In this document: piece by piece, positions 16,962-24,768 of the stretch | How the letters are laid out: every line of letters begins with the position of its first letter | Numbering within the stretch: the stretch's first letter is position 1 | Assembly (NCBI RefSeq): GCF_026965555.1 | Contig: NZ_CP114040.1 | Coordinates: 6,634,001 to 6,698,000, forward strand | Length of the DNA stretch: 64,000 nucleotides | DNA from: Nannocystis punicea | Lineage (GTDB): Bacteria > Myxococcota_A > Polyangia > Nannocystales > Nannocystaceae | Reading direction: 5' to 3' | Program-made: the position numbers and the translations under genes | The notes under the pieces: model-generated | What the model was told of the DNA's origin: nothing | Database searches by the model: none | What the model saw: only the letters and a program-made list of their open reading frames with translations

Positions 16962-17038
16962 TGTAGGTACGGGGCGTGTTCATCCTCGTCTTGCAGATGC
17001 ACGGGTGACTCTTGTTTTTGCGCGACGGTTCTCCGACC

Positions 17039-19132
17039 ATGGTGAACACTGTGCAGGCGGACGACGCAGCCAGCACCACCACCTCGGGTGGCACGACCGG
17101 GCCCACCGGGTCCGCGGCCGATCCGTCTCCCCGGCCCGAATCGTCGAGCCCGCTGCTGCTGTGCTCGGTGGCCTTCGCCGGCTCGGTGACCGGCGCCGCG
17201 TGCCGCTCGGCCGGCGAGCTGCGACCGGTCGGGCCGCGCGAGCTCGGCACCGCCGTCGCCACGCGGAGGCCTGGTCGCGCGTGCGTCGTCCTGCTCGACG
17301 AGCACCTCCTCTGCGACGACGGCCGCGTCGAGCTGCAGCCCGTCGGTCCGACGCGGCTCATCAGCCTCCTGCCCGGCTCCGAGGTCGAGGTCCTGCAGCA
17401 ACGCTTCGGCGACGCGCTCTCGGCCATCCTGTCCCCTGAGCCAGGTGCGGCCGCGCTGCTGGTCGCGATCCGCACCGCCCTGCGCGACGCCGCCGCCGAC
17501 GATCGACTGCTCAGCCTCGAGGCCGAGCGCCGCCGCCTCGCCGGCGAGATCACCAAGCTCAACCGGATCGGCATCGCCCTGTCGACCGAGCGGGATCAGG
17601 AGCGGCTCCTCAACTTCATCCTCACCACCGCCCGCGACTTCACCTGCTCCGACGCCGGCTCGCTCTACATCGTCGAGAAGGACGCCAGCGGCAACCGGCG
17701 CCTGCGCTTCAACAACTCGCAGAACGACTCGCTGCCGCACCTCGAGCTGGTCAAGTTCACCATCCCGGTGTCGAAGGCCACCCTCGCCGGCTACGTCGCC
17801 GTCACCGGCGAGCCCGTCAACATCCCCGACGCCTACCTGCTCGATCCCAAGGCCGAGTACAGCTTCAACCCCGCCTTCGATCAGCGCACCGGCTACCGCA
17901 CGCGCAGCATGCTCGTGCTGCCGATGAAGAACCAGGACGACCAGGTCATCGGCGTCCTCCAGCTGATCAACCGCAAGATCTCGCGCACCGCCACGCTGAC
18001 GGCCGCCGACATCGACAACGTCGTGCTGCCGTACGACGACGCCGCGCTCGAGCTGACGCTGTCGCTCGCCAGCCAGACCGCGATCTCGCTGACGAACAAC
18101 CAGCTCTACGAGGGCCTCAAGGACAGCCTCGTCGAGCTCAAGCAGACCCAGGCGCAGCTGGTGCAGGGCGAGAAGCTGGCCAGCCTCGGCCAGCTCACCG
18201 CCGGCGTCGCCCACGAGATCAACAACCCGCTCGCGTTCAGCCGCAACAACACGCACCTCGCCCACGAGCGCGTCCTCAAGGTCGCGCGCCGGCTCGCGGT
18301 GCAGCGCTGGCTCGAGGCCGGCGTCGGCGGCGACCCGCAGGCGCGCGTGGCCGCGGCCCGGGCGATCCTCGACAAGCTCAAGGAAGACAAGGACATCGGC
18401 CCCGACGCCAAGGACGTGATCGCCGACCTCGGCAGCATGCCCGCGCCGAAGCAGCTCGAGCTGCTCAAGATGTTCTTCAGCTACGTCAGCCAGAGCCGCG
18501 AGCAGAAGGAAGGCTCGATCGACGAGGTCCTCGCGCGCACGCAGAAGGTGCTCGAGGAGTGCTTCATCGGCCTCGATCGCATGGCGGAGATCGTGCTCGG
18601 TCTCCGCAACTTCGCCCGCCTCGACGAGGCGCAGTTCCAGAACGCCGACATCGACGAGGGGATCCGGCAGACCCTGATGATCCTCTCCAACAACGCGAGG
18701 GACAAGGGCGTCAAGTTGACGTCCGATCTCACGTTGACGCGCCCCTACGCCTGCTTCCCCGCCAAGCTCAACCAAGTGGTACTCAACCTCGTGAACAACG
18801 CCATCGACGCGACCCCGCGCGGCGGCGAAGTTCACGTGGACACGCGAGTTAACGGCGTCTGGGTCGAGATCGCGGTGAGGGACAACGGCGAGGGCATTTC
18901 GGACGCCAACATCTCGAAGATTTTCGACCCGTTCTTCACCACCAAGCCGGTCGGTAAGGGGACAGGTCTTGGCCTGTCGATCAGCTATCGGATCGTGATG
19001 GAGCACCAGGGAACGATCGCAGTGACGCGCAATGAAACGGCGGGGGTAACCTTCCTCATTCGGATCCCGACGGAGCCCAAGGACCCGGGCACGAGGACCG
19101 AAGGGGCCGCCAAGGCCGCGGAGAGCCCATGA
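17039..19132 (+). CDS. Soluble GAF-domain sensor histidine kinase
   Basis: A 697-residue cytoplasmic kinase with no membrane segment. About 140 N-terminal residues are of unknown type, then a coiled linker, a GAF domain (about 185-345, including GSLYIVEKDASGNRRLRF and RSMLVLPMKNQDDQVIGVLQ), and a dimerisation helix with the phospho-acceptor in GVAHEINNPLAF (His about 392). A roughly 110-residue insertion follows before the ATPase domain: NQVVLNLVNNAIDA (N box), DNGEGI (G1) and GKGTGLGLSIS (G2). I prefer the ATG at 17039 over the TTG at 17012. The stop overlaps the tnaA start by 4 bp, and a receiver-only protein lies downstream, making it the likely partner. The ligand of the GAF domain is unknown; indole or tryptophan is a guess from context. 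Confidence 0.9.
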   Translation: MVNTVQADDAASTTTSGGTTGPTGSAADPSPRPESSSPLLLCSVAFAGSVTGAACRSAGELRPVGPRELGTAVATRRPGRACVVLLDEHLLCDDGRVELQPVGPTRLISLLPGSEVEVLQQRFGDALSAILSPEPGAAALLVAIRTALRDAAADDRLLSLEAERRRLAGEITKLNRIGIALSTERDQERLLNFILTTARDFTCSDAGSLYIVEKDASGNRRLRFNNSQNDSLPHLELVKFTIPVSKATLAGYVAVTGEPVNIPDAYLLDPKAEYSFNPAFDQRTGYRTRSMLVLPMKNQDDQVIGVLQLINRKISRTATLTAADIDNVVLPYDDAALELTLSLASQTAISLTNNQLYEGLKDSLVELKQTQAQLVQGEKLASLGQLTAGVAHEINNPLAFSRNNTHLAHERVLKVARRLAVQRWLEAGVGGDPQARVAAARAILDKLKEDKDIGPDAKDVIADLGSMPAPKQLELLKMFFSYVSQSREQKEGSIDEVLARTQKVLEECFIGLDRMAEIVLGLRNFARLDEAQFQNADIDEGIRQTLMILSNNARDKGVKLTSDLTLTRPYACFPAKLNQVVLNLVNNAIDATPRGGEVHVDTRVNGVWVEIAVRDNGEGISDANISKIFDPFFTTKPVGKGTGLGLSISYRIVMEHQGTIAVTRNETAGVTFLIRIPTEPKDPGTRTEGAAKAAESP

Positions 19133-20544
19133 GCAGAGCCAGACAGATCATCCCGTACAAGGCGAAGGTCGTCGAGCCGATCGCGCTGCTCCCTTATGAG
19201 GAGCGGGTCCGGCGGATCGAGGCGTGCGGGAACAACTTGTTCCGCCTCGCATCGCAAGACGTGTACATCGACCTCGTGACCGACTCCGGCACCGGAGCCC
19301 TCTCGGCGGCGCAGATGGGCCGCATGATGATCGGCGACGAGGCCTACGCCGGTTCACGCTCCTTCTTCGAGATGGAGCGGCAGATCCGCGAGACGATGGG
19401 GTACCGCTACACCATCCCGGTGCATCAGGGTCGCGCCGCCGAGCGCGTGCTCGACTTCGTGCTGATCAAGAAGCACATGATCGTGCCGGGCAACTCGCAC
19501 TTCGACACGACCAAGGCGCACATCGAGTTCGCCGGCGGCCGCGCGATCGACTGCACGATCGACGCCGGCCGCAGCTCGACGGGCTACCACCCGTTCAAGG
19601 GCGACGTCGACCTGGCGAAGCTCGAGAGCGTCATCCGCGAGTACGGCCCGCGCCACGTCGCCTACATCCTGATGACGGTGACGTGCAACTCGGGCGGCGG
19701 TCAGCCAGTGTCGATGGAGAACATCCGCGAGGTGCGGCGGATCGCCGACCAGTACGGCCTCCTCGTCATCCTCGACGCCGCGCGCTTCGCCGAGAACGCG
19801 TGGTTCATCAAGCACCGCGAGCCCGGCTACGCGACCAAGACGATCCACGAGATCGTCGCGGAGATGTGCAGCTACACCGACGCGGCGATCATGAGCGCGA
19901 AGAAGGACGCGCTGGTGCCGATGGGCGGGTTCATCGCCGTGCGCGACGACCTGCTGTACGAGCGCCTCAAGGCCCCGACGATCCTGTTCGAGGGCTTCTA
20001 CACCTACGGCGGCATGTCGGGCGCCGACATGGAGGCGCTCGCGCAGGGCCTGCGCGAGGTCACCGAGGAGCCGTACCTCACCTACCGCATCGGTCAGGTC
20101 AAGCGCTTCGGCGAGCTGCTCAGCGCCGCTGGCGTGCCGCTGGTCGAGCCGCTCGGCGGTCACGCGGTGTTCATCGACGCGCGGCGGTTCTTCACCAACG
20201 TCCCCGAGGACGAGTTCCCGGCGCAGCTCCTCTGCGTCGAGCTCTACAAGGAGGGCGGAGTGCGCGCGGTGGAGGTCGGCAGCGTCCTCATCGGCCGCGA
20301 CCCGGACACCGGCGAGAACATCCGCCCCAACCTCGACCTGTGCCGGATCACCATTCCGCGCCGCGTCTACACCATGGAGCACCTGGAGTACGTCGCCGAC
20401 GTGGTCCGCACCGTGCACGAAGAGAAGGGCCAGCGAATGCGCCATGGCCTTCGTTTCGAGGTCGAAGCCCCCGGAATTCGCCACTTTGCGTCCACTTTCC
20501 GCTACGTGCGCGGAGCGGACGGTGGTACAGGAGATTTACCGTGA
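19129..20544 (+). CDS. tnaA: Tryptophanase
   Basis: A 471-residue PLP lyase that splits tryptophan into indole, pyruvate and ammonia. The PLP lysine is in IMSAKKDALVPMGG. It is close to tyrosine phenol-lyase, but the discriminating positions favour tryptophanase: NSHFDTTKAH has the Asp where the phenol-lyase has Thr, and AVEVGSVLIGRD has Val where the phenol-lyase has the substrate-binding Arg. The ATG overlaps the histidine-kinase stop (ATGA), so the two are almost certainly translationally coupled, unlike the TnaC-leader control of E. coli; no tnaC-like leader can fit. Residue choices are read directly; the biochemical specificity is inference. Confidence 0.88.
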   Translation: MSRARQIIPYKAKVVEPIALLPYEERVRRIEACGNNLFRLASQDVYIDLVTDSGTGALSAAQMGRMMIGDEAYAGSRSFFEMERQIRETMGYRYTIPVHQGRAAERVLDFVLIKKHMIVPGNSHFDTTKAHIEFAGGRAIDCTIDAGRSSTGYHPFKGDVDLAKLESVIREYGPRHVAYILMTVTCNSGGGQPVSMENIREVRRIADQYGLLVILDAARFAENAWFIKHREPGYATKTIHEIVAEMCSYTDAAIMSAKKDALVPMGGFIAVRDDLLYERLKAPTILFEGFYTYGGMSGADMEALAQGLREVTEEPYLTYRIGQVKRFGELLSAAGVPLVEPLGGHAVFIDARRFFTNVPEDEFPAQLLCVELYKEGGVRAVEVGSVLIGRDPDTGENIRPNLDLCRITIPRRVYTMEHLEYVADVVRTVHEEKGQRMRHGLRFEVEAPGIRHFASTFRYVRGADGGTGDLP

Positions 20545-20561
20545 CCACTCACGCGCGAAAA

Positions 20562-20636
20562 GGCCCTAGCTGGCCTCACGGGCCGCTTCCCAGGCCCTCC
20601 GGGCTCCACGGCCTCACCGGCCCTGGCTCGCTCCAC
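20562..20636. repeat. GGCCC-type palindrome cluster before the receiver gene
   Basis: The 232-bp gap after tnaA contains several palindromes of the form GGCCC-N3/4-GGGCC: GGCCCTAGCTGGCC, GGCCCTCCGGGC and CGGCCTCACCGGCC. The same family recurs at 54132-54306 and, in coding sequence, at 39397-39422. They could form hairpins in RNA. The remaining 140 bp before the next gene holds nothing I recognise. Confidence 0.55.
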
Positions 20637-20776
20637 CGGCGCTCCAGCGAGCGGCTCCACGAGGCCCTTGCGAACCGGATGCACCCCTGCCACCATGCGC
20701 GAACGGAGCAGACTCTCTCTCGCATCGAGGGTTCCCCGCGCTACGACCGGTTGCCCAGCGAGAAGCGAGGTATTGC

Positions 20777-21244
20777 ATGAGTTGGAAGGAATTCCAGAAG
20801 ACCGGCACGATCGGCCAAGAGGACAAGCAGGTCCTCTCGTTGCTCATCGTCGACGACGAGCGCGGCATCCTCAACACGTTGGAGGAGAGCTTCCGCGACA
20901 TGTTCAAGGTCTACACCGCCAACTCGGGCACCGAGGCGCTGCAGATCTTCCGGGCCAACGAGATTCAGTTGGTGCTCAGCGACCAGCGCATGCCGGAGAT
21001 GACGGGTGTCGAGCTGTTCGGCAAGCTCAAGGAGATCAACCCGACGCCGGTGCGCATCCTGATCACCGGCTACTCCGACATTAACGTGGTAATCCGCGGC
21101 CTCAACGAGGGTTTGATGTGGCAGTACGTCACGAAGCCCTGGGACACCGAGGATCTCAAGGCGCTGCTGCGTAGGGCTGCGAAGCACTACCTCAAGGAGA
21201 CGCAGCAAGACGCGCCGCCGCCGATCCGCGGGCTGAGCTTCTGA
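20777..21244 (+). CDS. Stand-alone response-regulator receiver protein
   Basis: A 155-residue protein with one receiver domain and no output domain. Acidic pocket in LSLLIVDDERG, phospho-acceptor Asp in LVLSDQRMPEMTG, switch Thr/Ser in ILITGYSD and the lysine in YVTKPW. The SDQRMPxMTG form is typical of receivers linked to RpfG/HupR-type proteins, but here the chain ends shortly after the domain (DAPPPIRGLSF). A GAGG ribosome-binding site lies 7-8 bp before the ATG. As the only receiver beside the GAF kinase it is its probable target, acting by protein contact or as a phosphate relay. Confidence 0.88.
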   Translation: MSWKEFQKTGTIGQEDKQVLSLLIVDDERGILNTLEESFRDMFKVYTANSGTEALQIFRANEIQLVLSDQRMPEMTGVELFGKLKEINPTPVRILITGYSDINVVIRGLNEGLMWQYVTKPWDTEDLKALLRRAAKHYLKETQQDAPPPIRGLSF

Positions 21245-21266
21245 GGCGCCGGACTGGGCATTACAG

Positions 21267-21292
21267 CCCCGTGCGGCGCGCCGTTCGGGGCA
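21267..21292 (+). terminator. Possible hairpin after the receiver gene
   Basis: GCCCCG and CGGGGC flank the inner palindrome GCGGCGCGCCG, giving a compact GC-rich hairpin 22 bp past the stop. No T run follows. The AT-richer stretch beyond it (21313-21330, GTGCAAAAAGTGATAGAT) is a plausible promoter region for the next gene. Confidence 0.35.
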
Positions 21293-21393
21293 CTGGACGG
21301 ATGTCCGGATCGTGCAAAAAGTGATAGATTGTCGCCCCGCGCCACGGCTACCATGACCTGGCCCCGACTGCACGGATCACGAAGGAACTCGAA

Positions 21394-21777
21394 ATGAATC
21401 TCAAAGTCGTAAACCAACTGCTCGCTGAGGTCGAAGACGGTCTGATGGGTGGCCTGGCCGCCTCCGACGTCTTCAGCAAAACGTCCGGCATGTCGGTCGC
21501 CGGCGTTCGCAGCAGCCCCAAGGCGTGTGCGCTCTTCAACATCCTTTGTGAGCGCATCATGGAGACGATCAAGAAGTCGGGTCTGCCCGTCCCCGACTAT
21601 TTGAACGAGACCATGCTCCGCCTCGGCGACGAGGGCGTCGTCATGATCGTAGTGGTCGACCTGACCGACAAGTACCGCTGGGGCATGGCAGTGGACTGCA
21701 GCAAGGCGCAGCTCGGAATCCTCGTCAGCGTGGTCCTGCCCGACATCAAGCCGCGCCTGCGGGAAGCGCTGCGCTGA
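21394..21777 (+). CDS. Roadblock/LC7-like protein
   Basis: A 127-residue single-domain protein whose helix-strand-strand-helix-strand order fits the roadblock/LC7 fold: N-terminal helix NLKVVNQLLAEVEDGLMG, strand pair around VFSKTSGMSVAGV, central helix ALFNILCERIMETI, strands GVVMIVVVDLTDKYRWGMAVD, and a last helix DIKPRLREAL. In bacteria such proteins (for example MglB) usually regulate a small GTPase, but none is adjacent. AAGGA stands 8 bp before the ATG. It lies between the receiver gene and trpS. The assignment rests on pattern and length, so an unrelated small protein is possible. Confidence 0.5.
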   Translation: MNLKVVNQLLAEVEDGLMGGLAASDVFSKTSGMSVAGVRSSPKACALFNILCERIMETIKKSGLPVPDYLNETMLRLGDEGVVMIVVVDLTDKYRWGMAVDCSKAQLGILVSVVLPDIKPRLREALR

Positions 21778-21938
21778 GTCGACTCGCGGCCCAGGCCGCA
21801 CGATCCGCGGAGCGCAGATGCGCCGCGACCGCCCGGCGGCCGCGGCGCTTCGCGTTTGGTCGCTGCCCGCCCTCACACCGCGTCCGTCGCGGCCGATCGT
21901 CGGCCTCGCACCGCGCAGGTCGCAGGTCGGCGCACACA

Positions 21939-21952
21939 TGTCCGATCGGACA
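21939..21952. repeat. Single perfect dyad upstream of trpS
   Basis: TGTCCGATCGGACA, perfectly symmetrical over all 14 bp because the central four bases are GATC. It is about 75 bp upstream of trpS in a 248-bp gap that otherwise shows nothing recognisable, so an operator role is conceivable. Confidence 0.8.
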
Positions 21953-22025
21953 GCTGTGAGTCGTTCCGCTCTGCGCGAACGCGTCGGCTTGACACTAGCG
22001 GGATGCGCCTTGAACCTTGAACTCG

Positions 22026-23105
22026 ATGGACGCTCGCAAACCGCGACTGCTCACTGGTGATCGCCCCACGGGGCCACTCCACCTCGGTCACCTCGTCGGC
22101 ACCCTGCAGAGCCGGGTCAAGCTGCAGGACAGCCACGAGTGCTTCATCATCGTCGCCGACCTGCACTCGCTCACGACCCGTTCGCGGCGCGACGAGATTG
22201 CTCGCCTGCCGAACCACGTGCGCGACGTGGTGCTCGACATGTTGAGCGTGGGCGTCGACCCCAGCCGCTCGACGATCTACCTCCAGTCGGGCGTACCGGC
22301 GGTCTACGACATCGCCATCTTGCTGCAGATGCTCACCCCGGTGGCGCGGCTGTCGGGCCTGCAGTCGATCCAGGACATGGCCGTCAACGCCGGCCTCGGC
22401 GACGCCGACGTGCCGCTCGGCCTCCTCGGCTACCCCGTGCTCCAGGCCGCCGACATTCTCATGGCCAACGCCGAGCTCGTGCCGGTCGGGGCCGACAACG
22501 AGACCCACGTCACCCTCGCGCGCGACATCGCCGAGCACTTCAACGACGCCTACGGCAAGGTGTTCGCCGTGCCCCAGCCCACGGTCTCGGCGACCCCGTC
22601 GCTGCCCGGCGTCAACACCGTCGCCGGCGGCGCCGAGCGCAAGATGTCGAAGTCGGCCGGCAACGCGATCTGGCTCAAGGACTCGCCCGAGGAGGTCGCT
22701 CGCAAGGTCCGCACCCTGCCCGGCCCGGCCCCCGGCGAGTCGACCGGCGCGCCGCTGTTCCTGTTCGCCGAGGCCTTCCTGCGCGACGCCGACGAGCTCG
22801 CCAGCCTGCGCGCCGAGTACGACCGCGGCGGCATCGGCTTCGCCGCCGTCCAGGACCGCGTCATCGAGGCGCTCGAGAAGATCCTCGTGCCGATCCGCGA
22901 GCGTCGGGCCGAGTTCGCGGCCGACAAGCACCGCACCGAGGAGATCATCGTCGACGGCACCATCACCGCCCGCAAGGTCGCCTACGAGACCCTCGGCAAG
23001 GTCCGCGACGCCATGGGCCTCGAGAACCTGTGGTCGGGCCTCGTGCACGCCACCCAGTCGCGCGCCGAGGAGCGCAAGAAGCCCTTCTACCACCAGAAGA
23101 GCTGA
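22026..23105 (+). CDS. trpS: Tryptophanyl-tRNA synthetase
   Basis: A 359-residue class I aminoacyl-tRNA synthetase that charges tRNA-Trp. The HIGH-type motif is PTGPLHLGHLVG, the KMSKS loop is ERKMSKSAGNAIWL, and the tryptophan-binding helix and PVGADNETHVTLARDIAEHFN are as in bacterial TrpRS. Length is slightly above the usual 330-340. I prefer the ATG at 22026 to the TTG at 22017. Placement behind tnaA and trpB2 puts three tryptophan-using enzymes together; whether another trpS exists elsewhere in the genome cannot be seen. Confidence 0.93.
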   Translation: MDARKPRLLTGDRPTGPLHLGHLVGTLQSRVKLQDSHECFIIVADLHSLTTRSRRDEIARLPNHVRDVVLDMLSVGVDPSRSTIYLQSGVPAVYDIAILLQMLTPVARLSGLQSIQDMAVNAGLGDADVPLGLLGYPVLQAADILMANAELVPVGADNETHVTLARDIAEHFNDAYGKVFAVPQPTVSATPSLPGVNTVAGGAERKMSKSAGNAIWLKDSPEEVARKVRTLPGPAPGESTGAPLFLFAEAFLRDADELASLRAEYDRGGIGFAAVQDRVIEALEKILVPIRERRAEFAADKHRTEEIIVDGTITARKVAYETLGKVRDAMGLENLWSGLVHATQSRAEERKKPFYHQKS

Positions 23106-23124
23106 AGCCTCGCCGCCCGCCGAA

Positions 23125-23155
23125 CGACCGCTCCGGCCGCGCGCCGGGGCGGTCG
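23125..23155 (+). terminator. Hairpin terminator after trpS
   Basis: CGACCGC and GCGGTCG pair, extended inward by CCGG/CCGG around a GC loop, 19 bp after the trpS stop. Only a weak TCTCG follows, so termination may need Rho. A dyad unit (TGTCCTAAAGGACA, 23186-23199) lies between this hairpin and the convergent gene. Confidence 0.55.
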
Positions 23156-23185
23156 TCTCGCGAGCGCGCGCGGCGACGTGTTACA

Positions 23186-23199
23186 TGTCCTAAAGGACA
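23186..23199. repeat. Single perfect dyad between convergent genes
   Basis: TGTCCTAAAGGACA, with perfect 5-bp arms, 23 bp from the stop of the convergent exported-protein gene and 80 bp after trpS. Confidence 0.85.
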
Positions 23200-23221
23200 G
23201 ATCACTCGTCGCTCGTTCGCC

Positions 23222-23848
23222 TCACAGCCCCGGGCGGTCCATGCGGAGCTTGTACTTGTAGTTGTTGAGGCCATACGTCTTGCGCTCGAGGTGCACCGAC
23301 ACGACCTTGCCGGCGGCCGCGGCCACGGTGCGCTCGAACACTCGCTGGTAGTCGGCCTTGCCGAACGTGAAGTCGTGGACCTTCTCGTACTTCCCGCTGG
23401 CGTCGATGGTGCAGATCGTCACCGTCACGTCGCTCTTCGCGTCGCCGCCCTCGCCGTCGAGCACGATCTTCACGTTGTCGACCAGGCTCGGGCCCTGGGT
23501 CAGGAACACCCGCTCGGCCTTCAGGTCGCCGTCGAGCGTCTCGCCGGCCGGCAGCGCCCGCGGCCCGATCTTCCACTTCCCGTTCTTGAACGTCTCGTTC
23601 GCCTTCGCCTCGGCCCTGCGGACCGCCGTCTCGACGTCGTCGAGCTTCTTCTTGATCTCCTCGGCGCTGAGGTTGCCCAGCTGGGCCCCGACCTCCGCCG
23701 CGAAGCGCTTGATCTCCTCGCCGAACTTCTGCCACAGCTCCGCGGCGATCTGGGTGTCCGACTTGCAATCGCCGGCGCGGGCCACGGCGGGCGCGGCGAG
23801 CGTGAGGGCGGTGACGATCGCGGGGACGCACGAGCGGGACTTCTTCAT
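23222..23848 (-). CDS. Exported protein of unknown function
   Basis: A 208-residue product with a standard signal peptide (MKKSRSCVPAIVTALTLAAP, cleavage after AVARA). The mature part has an amphipathic helical region (IAAELWQKFGEEIKRFAAEV and EEIKKKLDDVETAVRRAEAK, coiled-coil-like) and then a beta-rich C-terminal half (ASGKYEKVHDFTFGKADYQ). One cysteine near the mature N terminus and one in TICTIDAS could form a disulfide. No family recognised. A strong GGAGGAG stands 8 bp before the ATG. It converges on trpS and is divergent from the sigma-factor gene. Confidence 0.75.
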   Translation of the reverse strand: MKKSRSCVPAIVTALTLAAPAVARAGDCKSDTQIAAELWQKFGEEIKRFAAEVGAQLGNLSAEEIKKKLDDVETAVRRAEAKANETFKNGKWKIGPRALPAGETLDGDLKAERVFLTQGPSLVDNVKIVLDGEGGDAKSDVTVTICTIDASGKYEKVHDFTFGKADYQRVFERTVAAAAGKVVSVHLERKTYGLNNYKYKLRMDRPGL

Positions 23849-24098
23849 GACGCAGTTCTCCTCCGGGCCGCCGGCCCGTTCGGGCCGGACGACCTGCTTC
23901 TGATGTGAAATACGGCCGTTCCGGGCGGCGCACGTCGCCGGCCGTCGGCTCGCCGGTCCTTAGGCGACGCCGCCTCGCGATCCGACGTTGCCCTCGCGAA
24001 AATTTGTCCGCTCGCGTCTGCGCGCCCGTCTGCGCCTGCACATGTCGCTTCGAGCAGGTGCGCGGCGTCGCAGCGAAGCTGCTACCATCCGGCGGTCC

Positions 24099-24716
24099 GT
24101 GACCCCCGCCGAGGTCCACCACGCGCTCGACGGTGATCGCACCGCCCTCGCGGCGCTCGTCCGCGAGCTGCACCCGGTGATCAAGGTCGAGGTCGGCGTC
24201 GCGCTGGTGCGGCGGGCGCTGCCGCAGCGCCGCGACCCGCGGCAGGACGTCGACGACTTCGCCCAGGACGTGCTCCTCTACCTCCTGGCCGATCGCGGGC
24301 GGCTCCTGCGGCTGTGGGATCCTGCGCGCGGCCGGTCGTTGCCGAGCTTCGTGCGTCTGATCGCCCGCCAGCGGGTCGCGCGGATCCTCCAGGGCCACCG
24401 CGGCAACCCGTGGAGCGACGAGCCCACCGACCTCGAGGACCTCGACCCGGTCGTCTCCGCCGGCGGCCGCGACGAGCGCGTGCTCGAGTCGCGGGAGGAG
24501 CTGCGGGCCCTGCTCGAACGCCTGCGGGCCCACCTCACCGAGCGCGGCCTGTCGCTGTTCCAGGCCATCTACGTCGAGCAGCGGCCCATCGCCGACGTCG
24601 CCCGCGAGCACGGCATGACCCGCGAGGCCGTCGACGCCTGGAACACCCGCACCCGCAACCTCGCCCGCCGCCTCGCCGCCGAGCCCGCCGCGGCCGCCAA
24701 GGATCCGCGCCCATGA
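24099..24716 (+). CDS. ECF-type RNA polymerase sigma factor
   Basis: A 205-residue sigma70-family protein of extracytoplasmic-function size. Region 2 is seen in VDDFAQDVLLYLLADRGRLL and in LPSFVRLIARQRVARIL (promoter -10 recognition). Region 4 is seen in FQAIYVEQRPIADVAREHGM followed by TREAVDAWNTRTRNLARRL, a helix-turn-helix for the -35 element. No region 1.1 or 3. I took the GTG at 24099 since upstream codons are not protein-like. The next gene on the same strand encodes a single-pass membrane protein that may act as its anti-sigma factor, and then come two predicted surface peptidase-like lipoproteins. A dyad unit (24043-24056) lies just upstream. Confidence 0.82.
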   Translation: MTPAEVHHALDGDRTALAALVRELHPVIKVEVGVALVRRALPQRRDPRQDVDDFAQDVLLYLLADRGRLLRLWDPARGRSLPSFVRLIARQRVARILQGHRGNPWSDEPTDLEDLDPVVSAGGRDERVLESREELRALLERLRAHLTERGLSLFQAIYVEQRPIADVAREHGMTREAVDAWNTRTRNLARRLAAEPAAAAKDPRP

Positions 24717-24768
24717 GCTCGCGTCCGATCGCCCCCCGTGCTTGTCTATGGTCGAGGAGGGCCCACAC

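Noticed and set aside
19129..20544. Tyrosine phenol-lyase instead of tryptophanase
   Set aside because: The key positions (FDTT and VEVGS) match tryptophanase; the phenol-lyase would have Thr and Arg there.
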